Positions 53,415-59,826 of a stretch of 59,826 nt of DNA are shown here, piece after piece. Where the stretch lies: NCBI RefSeq assembly GCF_021647475.1, contig NZ_JAKIUR010000013.1, forward strand, positions 1-59,826, written 5' to 3'. Position 1 is the stretch's first letter. Every line of letters starts with the position of its first letter. Source of the stretch: Lutibacter sp. (GTDB taxonomy: Bacteria > Bacteroidota > Bacteroidia > Flavobacteriales > Flavobacteriaceae). The position numbers were made by a program, and so were the translations under genes. Under the pieces are notes generated by a model. It was not told the origin of the DNA. It was given only the letters and a program-made list of their open reading frames with translations, and searched no databases.

Positions 53415-56111
53415 TTAAAATTTAAAAGTTGCATTTATGAAAGTTCTTCTTGGTAAAATTGGTCTACCATTAAAAAATTCTCCAGTACTAGATTGAGCAA
53501 AAGCTCTTGGATTTCCTTCTGATAATCCTTGACTATTAGACAAGTTATAAACTGAAAAACCTAACCTTAAGCTATTATTTTCATTAAATGGAATTGTATA
53601 ACCTGCTCCAATTCTTATCACAGTAAATCCATCTAATTTAACTAGATTTGCGTCATCATTAAATTGACTTCCTCTTACATTTGCAGAAACAAAACTATCA
53701 AATTTGCTATTGTCATAATCTAATCTAAGTAATGATAAAACTCGTGGTTGTCTTCTTAATTTGTTACCCACATTTGCACCATTAGTTACTGTACCAGCAA
53801 CTAAAGCAACACCATCAACTGTACCTGATTGAAGTACTGTTCTTTCATCTTTATTAAGTTCATGACCTTGAAAAGTGAAGTTTCCATTGAATGATAAATT
53901 ATTAGCAAATTTCCAATTCCAAGAAGTTTCAACTCCAATTGTTTTAGTATCTTGAATTGTTTTGATTCCATCAACAGTACCAATACTTCCACCATAATTC
54001 AGTCTTTGAATTGCAACTCTATCCGTTAGGGTTGTGTAATATCCTGCAAAAGTTCCAGAAAATTTTGAAGTACCAAATTTCAAACCCATTTCAGCTTGAT
54101 AAATGTCTTCAGGTTTATAATCTCCAGCAACAACATTATTACTAACTACGTTTATACTTCTTACTAAAGGAAAGAAATATCCTTTTGAAAAGTTAGCATA
54201 AGCATTTAAATTATCATTAATAGTATATAATGCGGCTAATGATGCTGCAAAACCAGTAGTGTTAACCTTAGCTCTTGTAAAGGCACCAGTGGCATATTTA
54301 ACATTTTGCAGACTTGAGGTTAACGTTGGATTGGTATAAACTTGAGCAGATGCTAAAGCCCCGTTTTCTCTTCTAGCTTTTTGATTTTCTAATCTAAATC
54401 CAACATCTATTCTCCATTTATTTAAAATCATTTCATCCGTAAAATAAAAAGCAGCTCTTTCTTGACTTAAAAATTTATTTGCGGTCATTCCAATTCTATC
54501 AGTTAATCCTGTATCAGAAAAAGTTACATCATTCCCTAATTCATCTGTAAAAGAAAGATTTACCATTTGAGGATCATTATTCCAAGCTGATAATGTTCTA
54601 AATTGATAGTTATTATCTTCTCCTTCAGTATAAGCTAAATAGGTTCCTGCAGTAATATTATGTTCAACTTGATCTCCTACTTTTTTTTTTGTTACGCTAA
54701 ATTCACCTGTATAATCTGTAATAGGACGATTTCTATCCACTTGTAAGTTGTCAATAACTCTATCATTAGCACCTAAAGCAGTACCTCCTACATAAGAAGC
54801 ATTTACATTGGTAGCATTTGGATAACCATGTATTGTTAAATAATCATTTAAGGATACAGGAGTATTAGCACTTCCGTTTGCTCCAACATATAAAGAAAAA
54901 TCACTTACATAACTAGAAGCTTTCATTTTTGCTTTCATTTTCCAATTATTTTCTAAATTATAATCAAAAACACCCATGGCATAAAATCCTTTAGTATGGA
55001 TACCATCTGCAATAGGACTTCTGTATTCTCCTGCAGGTGTTAAGAAACTAGTATTTCTTAAATACTCCGAGTTTAATTGATAAACTATATTACCATCATT
55101 TCCAGTTATTCTTTCTCTTGAAGTACCATCTAATGGAAGACCTAATAGAAATTGTTGTTTATCATTAATGAATTGGGTGTAAAAAGTAAATGAACCATTT
55201 TCAAATTTCTTTTTTAAATTAGCTCTAAATTGGTATCCTTCAGAAGGCACTCCAAAATTTAATGGTCCATCATCTTTACGTAACCATCCAGACAATGCGT
55301 AATAAGTATTAGAATCTTCGCTTCCTAATTTACCACCTGTATAAAATTCCGTTTTTAATCTACCACCATCAGCTTCTTCAATATTAATTATATTTTCATC
55401 ATTGGTATCTCCAGTTTTTGAAATATAGTTGATAATACCTGCAGTAGAACCTGCTCCATAAAGAATTGAAGATCCACCTCGTACAAATTCAACTCCTTTT
55501 ACACCTTGGTCTACTCTTGCATAAACATCACCAGCCGTAGAACTTAATCCATAACCAGCTAATGTAAACCCATCAAACTCAATAGGTGAAAAGTCATTTT
55601 GACCACCAGAAGGCAAACCTCTTATAAAGATGTTTGTTGCACCTTCTCCACCGCCACCATCGGCTACAACACCTGGTATATTATTAACAATATCTGCCAT
55701 ACTATTTGCATTTAATCTTGTAAGTGCTTTAGCTTTGAAAGATGAAATAGATAAAGGAGATTGTTTTTGAGATCTAAATGTAGAAGTTGCGGTTAATACA
55801 ACGGCATCTAAACTTTCTACACTCTCTTTTAAAGAAAAATTAACAGAAGTGTTTTCTGATAAATTTACTTTTTTGGATGCTGTTATAAAGCCAACATACA
55901 TTGCTTTAATTTCTTGCATGCCACTTTGATTTGTAGAAAGTTCATATTTCCCATCCATAGAAGTGGTTGTTCCTTCCGTTGTATTTGTAATTACAACATT
56001 TACTCCAGGTAATGGATTACCTGATTGATCTGTAATAGTTCCTTGAATAACTGTTTGTGCAAAGCCTAAAGAACCTATTAATAATAAAAGTACTGTTAAG
56101 TATTTTTTCAT
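53415..56111 (-). CDS. TonB-dependent receptor of the glycosylglycerate locus
   Basis: An 898-residue outer membrane receptor with signal peptide (MKKYLTVLLLLIGSLGFAQ), a CarboxypepD_reg domain (about residues 20-105), a plug (SMADIVNNIPGVVADGG, FVRGGSSILYGAGSTAGIIN) and a barrel ending FINATFKF. It is of the FecA/CirA-like type, shorter than SusC, and no SusD-like lipoprotein is adjacent. This suits uptake of a small solute rather than a polysaccharide. It is divergent from the LacI-type regulator, with paired operator-like sites in between, and is separated by a terminator from the enzyme genes. Confidence 0.9.
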   Translation of the reverse strand: MKKYLTVLLLLIGSLGFAQTVIQGTITDQSGNPLPGVNVVITNTTEGTTTSMDGKYELSTNQSGMQEIKAMYVGFITASKKVNLSENTSVNFSLKESVESLDAVVLTATSTFRSQKQSPLSISSFKAKALTRLNANSMADIVNNIPGVVADGGGGEGATNIFIRGLPSGGQNDFSPIEFDGFTLAGYGLSSTAGDVYARVDQGVKGVEFVRGGSSILYGAGSTAGIINYISKTGDTNDENIINIEEADGGRLKTEFYTGGKLGSEDSNTYYALSGWLRKDDGPLNFGVPSEGYQFRANLKKKFENGSFTFYTQFINDKQQFLLGLPLDGTSRERITGNDGNIVYQLNSEYLRNTSFLTPAGEYRSPIADGIHTKGFYAMGVFDYNLENNWKMKAKMKASSYVSDFSLYVGANGSANTPVSLNDYLTIHGYPNATNVNASYVGGTALGANDRVIDNLQVDRNRPITDYTGEFSVTKKKVGDQVEHNITAGTYLAYTEGEDNNYQFRTLSAWNNDPQMVNLSFTDELGNDVTFSDTGLTDRIGMTANKFLSQERAAFYFTDEMILNKWRIDVGFRLENQKARRENGALASAQVYTNPTLTSSLQNVKYATGAFTRAKVNTTGFAASLAALYTINDNLNAYANFSKGYFFPLVRSINVVSNNVVAGDYKPEDIYQAEMGLKFGTSKFSGTFAGYYTTLTDRVAIQRLNYGGSIGTVDGIKTIQDTKTIGVETSWNWKFANNLSFNGNFTFQGHELNKDERTVLQSGTVDGVALVAGTVTNGANVGNKLRRQPRVLSLLRLDYDNSKFDSFVSANVRGSQFNDDANLVKLDGFTVIRIGAGYTIPFNENNSLRLGFSVYNLSNSQGLSEGNPRAFAQSSTGEFFNGRPILPRRTFINATFKF

Positions 56112-56151
56112 AAGTGTGTAGTTTGAATTAATATTCTGTTAATATTTTAAT

Positions 56152-56159
56152 CAAAATTA
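56152..56159 (-). promoter_or_regulatory. Candidate -7 promoter element of the TonB receptor
   Basis: Read on the minus strand, TAATTTTG fits TAnnTTTG. It is about 40 bases upstream of the start at 56111 and 46 bases from the operator pair. Confidence 0.45.
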
Positions 56160-56204
56160 TATTAATATTAAATAATTGTAATCACTAATTTAGATGTTAT
56201 AATA

Positions 56205-56230
56205 CGCAAACGTTTTCGCAAACGGTTGCA
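56205..56230. promoter_or_regulatory. Tandem LacI-type operators in the divergent promoter region
   Basis: Two overlapping palindrome-like sites, GCAAACGTTTTCGC (56206-56219) and GCAAACGGTTGC (56218-56229), each centred on the CG step of an AACG core as in LacI-family operators. They lie between the receptor and the regulator. The second overlaps the regulator's -33 region, predicting autoregulation. Confidence 0.7.
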
Positions 56231-56254
56231 TAATCAAAAATAGTTATACCTTTG
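56226..56254 (+). promoter_or_regulatory. Promoter of the LacI-type regulator
   Basis: TTG at 56226-56228 and TACCTTTG at 56247-56254 (18 bases between) fit the -33/-7 pattern; the ATG is at 56274. Confidence 0.6.
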
Positions 56255-56273
56255 TAAATATAAGTTTACTAAA

Positions 56274-57296
56274 ATGTCAAAAAAAAATGTAACCACCCTA
56301 AAAAAAATCGCAAACGAGTTGGGTATTTCAATTTCAACAGTTTCAAGATCATTAAATAACCATCCAGATATAAGTGAACAAACTAAAACAAAAGTTTTAA
56401 ATATTGCAAAAAAATTAAATTATGTTCCTAATTTATTTGCCAAGGGCTTTAGAGCTCATAAAACAAACATAATTGGGGTAATTGTACCAGATATTTCACA
56501 TTATTTTACGGCAACTTTACTTAAAGGAATTATTAGAGAAGCTGAAATTGAAGGGTTTAAAGTTATCATCTCTGAATCTAGGAATAATGAAACTAAGCAG
56601 ACTGAAATGTTGCAAACTATGATGCAATTTGGAGTTGATGGAATTTTATTATCCTTAACTAGGAAAACAGTTGAAGTAGATGAAATTATAAAAATTAGAG
56701 AACAAATACCATTAGTGCTTTTTGATAAAGTTTCTAAAAAGGTGCCTTGTACTCAAGTTGTAATTGATGATGAAGACGCTGCTTTTAGAGTAGTTGAACA
56801 TTTAATTAATTTAGGAAAAAAGCGAATTGCCATTATTAAAGAATTTGAAAATTCATTAATATCTGAATTAAGGTTTAATGGATATTTAAGAGCCTTAAAA
56901 ACATACAAATTACCTGTAGATGAAAAAATTATTTTAAGTGCTTCGGATATATCTATGCATCAAGGTAAACGGTTTACAAGTATTTTGTTGAGCCTTAAAG
57001 AAAAGCCTGATGCAATTTTTGCAATTACAGATGGAACAGCAATAGGTGTTATAAAAACTCTAAGAAATCACGGAATAAAAATTCCAGAAGAAATTGCAGT
57101 TGCGGGATTTAGTAATTCAGAAAATTCCATTATTATTGAACCTAAATTGACCACAATTGACCAACCAGGAAATAAAATTGGTAAAACTGCTGTGAAATAT
57201 TTAATTGATGAAATTAATAATGAAAATGAAGTTATTAATAAAACTGTGGAAATTAAAACAAATTTAGTAGTTAGAGAATCTACATTAAGGTCCTAA
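56274..57296 (+). CDS. LacI/GalR family transcriptional regulator
   Basis: A 340-residue regulator. The N-terminal helix-turn-helix is TLKKIANELGISISTVSRSL followed by the hinge helix around YVPNLFAKGFRAHKT, and a periplasmic-binding-like sugar domain fills the rest (GVIVPDISHYFTATLLKGI, AVAGFSNSENSIIIEPKLTT). It probably senses the imported solute or a product and controls the divergent receptor and enzyme genes through the sites at 56205-56230. Confidence 0.93.
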   Translation: MSKKNVTTLKKIANELGISISTVSRSLNNHPDISEQTKTKVLNIAKKLNYVPNLFAKGFRAHKTNIIGVIVPDISHYFTATLLKGIIREAEIEGFKVIISESRNNETKQTEMLQTMMQFGVDGILLSLTRKTVEVDEIIKIREQIPLVLFDKVSKKVPCTQVVIDDEDAAFRVVEHLINLGKKRIAIIKEFENSLISELRFNGYLRALKTYKLPVDEKIILSASDISMHQGKRFTSILLSLKEKPDAIFAITDGTAIGVIKTLRNHGIKIPEEIAVAGFSNSENSIIIEPKLTTIDQPGNKIGKTAVKYLIDEINNENEVINKTVEIKTNLVVRESTLRS

Positions 57297-57316
57297 TTAT
57301 TAACTATTTATTTTTT

Positions 57317-58135
57317 TTAATTTTCTTTCTTTATAGTGCTTCCTTTTTTAATTGCCTTATAATTTTCGTAACAAAGTAGTACAGCTTCAATAAGTTGTAA
57401 GTCACTGGCTGATTTAATAAAATAATCAGAATAATTACATTGGTTTAATAAATCATTTAGCTCGGTAGCATCCATATCTAAATATTCCATCATTAGTTCT
57501 CTATTAAATTTAGCTTCTAACATAGAACGTAAATGGTCATCATTTTTTAGCTTTCTCAATTTTTTAAGTTGTTTAGGTTTTTTACCAAACAAATTATATA
57601 CAAAATCTATTGGCTTAAATAAGGCATCTACTGGAGAATTAAACTCTTTACTATGTCTAACACCAACTTCATAGGTTTGAGGTAATCCATTAATATGAAT
57701 TCTAGCATATTTATCTTTAGGAACATTTTTTGCGTCAATTTCTAAAACACCTATTAATTTATGAGCATTAACAACAACTTCTTTTAATTGTTCCGTTTTT
57801 TGATGCAATTCAATTACAAGTTCATTTCCTTTTAATAAATCATGTGTAATTTTAAGTTTAATAGATTGGAATCCTAAATAAGAAATATAAATAGTATCAT
57901 TAGCTTTAGTTTCAATTTCAAATTTTCCATTGTCATCAGTAACCGAACCAATTACAGAATTCAAATTGAAAATATTAGCTCCGGCCAATGGTCTTTTAGA
58001 TAAATTATCTATCACTTGTCCTTTTAAAGCAACTGAAAATGTTGTAGGATTGATGGTATCATTTGATTTAGGTTCTTGTGAAAATCCATTTAAAAAGGAT
58101 AATACAAAAGCGAAATATATAATTCTTTTTAGCAT
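57317..58135 (-). CDS. Secreted protein with CarboxypepD_reg-like domain
   Basis: A 272-residue protein: signal peptide MLKRIIYFAFVLSFLNGFSQ, a carboxypeptidase regulatory-like beta-sandwich (about residues 33-115; ALKGQVIDNLSKRPLAGANI, VIGSVTDDNGKFEI), and a C-terminal region of unknown fold rich in Lys and Asp/Glu. I start at the ATG at 58135; an in-frame TTG lies two codons upstream. Proteins of this build are common in flavobacteria and of unknown function. No clear link to the neighbouring glycosylglycerate locus is seen. Confidence 0.75.
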   Translation of the reverse strand: MLKRIIYFAFVLSFLNGFSQEPKSNDTINPTTFSVALKGQVIDNLSKRPLAGANIFNLNSVIGSVTDDNGKFEIETKANDTIYISYLGFQSIKLKITHDLLKGNELVIELHQKTEQLKEVVVNAHKLIGVLEIDAKNVPKDKYARIHINGLPQTYEVGVRHSKEFNSPVDALFKPIDFVYNLFGKKPKQLKKLRKLKNDDHLRSMLEAKFNRELMMEYLDMDATELNDLLNQCNYSDYFIKSASDLQLIEAVLLCYENYKAIKKGSTIKKEN

Positions 58136-58318
58136 ATGCAAGTATAGTAATTTTAGTTGAAAATTTTGTCTAAAATTAGTGATAATGTATAAATTTATGC
58201 ATAGACAGTCAAGTTGAGAATAGTGTTTATTTACTTTTCTAATTAATATTTATAGGTAACTAACTATTACTAAAGTTCGTTATTATAAAAAGCAGGATAT
58301 CACAAACAGTGTAAATTT

Positions 58319-58349
58319 AAAAAAGCCAGTATTAATACTGGCTTTTTTT
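58319..58349 (-). terminator. Terminator of the 246-residue secreted protein gene
   Basis: A perfect 15-bp stem (58319-58333 with 58334-58348, core GCCAGTATTAATACTGGC) flanked by A and T runs, 12 bases beyond the minus-strand stop at 58361. It may also act on the plus strand. Confidence 0.88.
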
Positions 58350-58360
58350 GAAAAATATTG

Positions 58361-59101
58361 CTATTTGTCAACCCCTATTTCCCATGCTTCACTTTTAATA
58401 GATTCAGTTACTGCATCCCATTCTTTTATGGCATTTATCCAACTTCCTTCACCATTTACTTCTTCATAATATTTTTTGATTCCACCATCTTCATCATCCA
58501 TATCAGCCCAAGAATTCATAGTCCATACTATAGCAACATCTCTACCATCATCTTGTCTAAATTGGTTATTATAAATGAAAAAATTATCACCTTTTTTCTC
58601 AAATGCATCTTTAAATTTTTTGATTACATCTTTAAATCTATAATAACTTCCCTCTTTAACCTTTATAAACCAAATATTTTCTAATGCAGGCGTATTATCA
58701 TTAGCTTTAAAACTTAATTTATCGTTTTTTCTCCAATATTCAACCATTCCATAGTTTTTCACAGTAGGTGACACATTTTTATCCCAATCATCATTATGAG
58801 TTCCCTTATTTGGACGTGCATCTAATTGATTAAACATGGTTGATCCCATAACCCAAACGTACCAACCAGCATAATGTCCAGTAACAATTCTGTCTAAACT
58901 GGCTTTATAAGGATCTTGGCTGTGAAACTTTTGATTGTGTTCTTTAACGGCTTTCACAAATGCCTTTTCCATGCCAATCTTAGGTAGCATGTAGGTTAGT
59001 TCAACCATTTGATAACTCTTTTTTTCTTGTGAAATTCCTGTGTTTGTTATCAATAAAACTCCTAAAAGTAGAATTGATAACCATAATTTGTTTGTTCTCA
59101 T
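58361..59101 (-). CDS. Secreted protein of unknown function
   Basis: A 246-residue protein with a signal peptide (MRTNKLWLSILLLGVLLITN, cleavage probably after GISQ). The mature part is rich in Trp, Tyr and Asp/Lys, with two similar-looking halves: VELTYMLPKIGMEKAFVKAV ... GWYVWVMGS, and ENIWFIKVKEGSYYRFKDVI ... VAIVWTMNSWADMDD. This alternation suggests two ferredoxin-like dimeric alpha/beta-barrel modules, as in monooxygenase-like ABM proteins, but I cannot confirm it. It is a single gene with its own terminator and no functional neighbour. Confidence 0.7.
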   Translation of the reverse strand: MRTNKLWLSILLLGVLLITNTGISQEKKSYQMVELTYMLPKIGMEKAFVKAVKEHNQKFHSQDPYKASLDRIVTGHYAGWYVWVMGSTMFNQLDARPNKGTHNDDWDKNVSPTVKNYGMVEYWRKNDKLSFKANDNTPALENIWFIKVKEGSYYRFKDVIKKFKDAFEKKGDNFFIYNNQFRQDDGRDVAIVWTMNSWADMDDEDGGIKKYYEEVNGEGSWINAIKEWDAVTESIKSEAWEIGVDK

Positions 59102-59304
59102 TAGTTAAAAATTTAAGTTAGTAATAAAAATATATCGCATTAATTGTGATATCAAACTATTGAGGTTAAAAAATTGAGGTAATTTTATTTAAAGGAGTTT
59201 AAATAAATATTGAGATTTTATGATTGCAAGATACACTATTTTTTATGAAATCCAAAAAATAAATTTTATAACAGATAGATATTCAAAAAGTTAAGTTTAA
59301 AAAG

Positions 59305-59388
59305 TGCACATAACAGGAGTCGAACCTGCACGAACAATTGTTCACCAGCCCCTCAAGCTGACGCGTCTACCAATTCCGCCATATGTGC
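59305..59388 (-). tRNA. tRNA-Leu (anticodon GAG)
   Basis: On the minus strand the acceptor stem GCACATA pairs with TATGTGC. The anticodon stem TCAGC/GCTGG holds the loop TTGAGGG (anticodon GAG), a long variable arm follows, and the T loop GTTCGACTC is intact. Length is 84 bases with discriminator A; CCA is not encoded. Confidence 0.93.
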
Positions 59389-59410
59389 ATAAAAATAACT
59401 AATATAAATA

Positions 59411-59441
59411 AAAAAAGTTAAGCTTTTAAACTCAACTTTTT
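59411..59441 (-). terminator. Possible terminator after tRNA-Lys
   Basis: AAAAAAGTTAAG (59411-59422) and CTCAACTTTTT (59431-59441) pair with one G-T, just beyond the 3' end of tRNA-Lys, with a T-rich run on the minus strand. Confidence 0.55.
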
Positions 59442-59442
59442 G

Positions 59443-59515
59443 TGACCTGGCTGGGGCTCGAACCCAGGACCACCTCCTTAAAAGGGAGGTGCTCTACCAA
59501 CTGAGCTACCAGGTC
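59443..59515 (-). tRNA. tRNA-Lys (anticodon TTT)
   Basis: On the minus strand GACCTGG pairs with CCAGGTC (acceptor), the D arm is AGCTCAGTTGGTAGAGCA, the anticodon loop CTTTTAA (anticodon TTT) sits between CCTCC and GGAGG, and the T arm is CTGGGTTCGAGCCCCAG. Length is 73 bases with discriminator A; CCA is not encoded. Confidence 0.95.
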
Positions 59516-59590
59516 AATAATGTATTTCCATTATTGCGAGTGCAAATATACTATCAATACTTTAGAAAACAAGTTTTTTATTGTAGTTTT

Positions 59591-59826
59591 CAGGGCAAAC
59601 TCACACTTTTTCTTTGATAAAAGCTAGATAATCAGTTGATTTATAGTTGTCAAAGTTATTAATTATTTGTATATTATACTGATAATCAATAATTTACATC
59701 AATGACATCAAGTAGTAAAATAGTAAGTATTTTTACGCAAGTAGAAGATCCTAGGAGCCATATAAACCAACTTCATAACTTAATTGACATCCTTCTAATC
59801 GGAATAATTTCGGTTATTTGTGGTGC
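59591..59826 (+). mobile_element. Left part of an ISAs1-family insertion sequence, cut by the window end
   Basis: The transposase reading frame at 59702 identifies the family. The left end is inferred at CAGGGCAAACTCACACTTTT (59591-59610), which has the look of an ISAs1-type terminal repeat, but the matching right end is outside the window. It lies 75 bases from tRNA-Lys. Confidence 0.55.
59702..59826 (+). CDS. ISAs1-family transposase, N-terminal fragment
   Basis: The frame from ATG at 59702 is open to the window edge (41 residues). It contains IFTQVEDPRSHINQLHNLID followed by ILLIGIISVICG, the conserved N-terminal domain of ISAs1 transposases (F-x-x-V-x-DPR ... H-x-L-x-DIL ... CG). The DDE catalytic domain lies beyond the window, so whether the gene is intact cannot be told. 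Confidence 0.85.
   Translation, partial: MTSSSKIVSIFTQVEDPRSHINQLHNLIDILLIGIISVICG

Noticed and set aside
53415..56111. SusC/SusD-type polysaccharide utilisation locus.
   Set aside because: The receptor is shorter than SusC and no SusD-like gene is present; the enzymes are cytoplasmic and fit a small solute.
58136..58360. A small gene in the gap between the two secreted-protein genes.
   Set aside because: No open frame with a credible start; only the terminator hairpin is seen.

Overview
The window reads as chromosomal DNA of a low-GC member of the Bacteroidota, almost certainly the family Flavobacteriaceae. The evidence is the fused LpxC-FabZ enzyme, the type IX secretion regulator PorX, a PorV/PorQ-type barrel, a fused heavy-metal RND/TolC pump, CarboxypepD_reg-type TonB receptors, and TAnnTTTG promoter elements with few Shine-Dalgarno sites. 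I cannot name the genus.

Layout. 1-546: tandem hairpin repeats, no supported gene. 547-7534: envelope and export genes, mostly on the minus strand (DUF4105 protein, PorV/PorQ-like barrel, YheT-type hydrolase, LptB, a frameshifted carboxymuconolactone decarboxylase, TatC, arabinose-5-phosphate isomerase), with pssA on the plus strand. 7712-18068: information processing (recQ, a THUMP rRNA methyltransferase, priA with an apparent ATT start, rpsF-rpsR-rplI), plus a ZIP transporter, a small methyltransferase and a Tyr/Arg-rich secreted protein. 18196-25875: an M3 peptidase lipoprotein, an Oar-like TonB receptor, DUF6495, a sirtuin, a TrmH-type methyltransferase and DUF4258. 25877-29051: the minus-strand porX-tsaE-ald operon. 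29091-38928: a plus-strand run with an HD phosphohydrolase, the lipid A genes (lpxD, lpxC-fabZ, lpxA, a second lpxD), efp, sucD, fabG and a VWA membrane protein. 39251-45176: a metal efflux module. 45262-46092: a prohibitin-like protein.

The most distinctive region is 46128-57296. A divergent LacI-type regulator and a TonB receptor sit beside a tight five-gene minus-strand unit: glycosyltransferase, GH63 glycosidase of the mannosyl/glucosylglycerate hydrolase type, sodium:solute symporter, GH13_18 phosphorylase and glycerate kinase. Together they look like a complete uptake and breakdown route for a glycerate-linked sugar such as glucosylglycerate or the red-algal mannosylglycerate, with both a hydrolytic and a phosphorolytic branch and an unexplained glycosyltransferase.

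The right end holds two secreted proteins of unknown role, tRNA-Leu(GAG) and tRNA-Lys(UUU), and the first 125 bases of an ISAs1-family transposase cut by the window edge. Interspersed inverted-repeat elements of one family occur at 12780-12895 and 38991-39167. A short coding remnant resembling the end of the THUMP methyltransferase lies at about 12714-12796.
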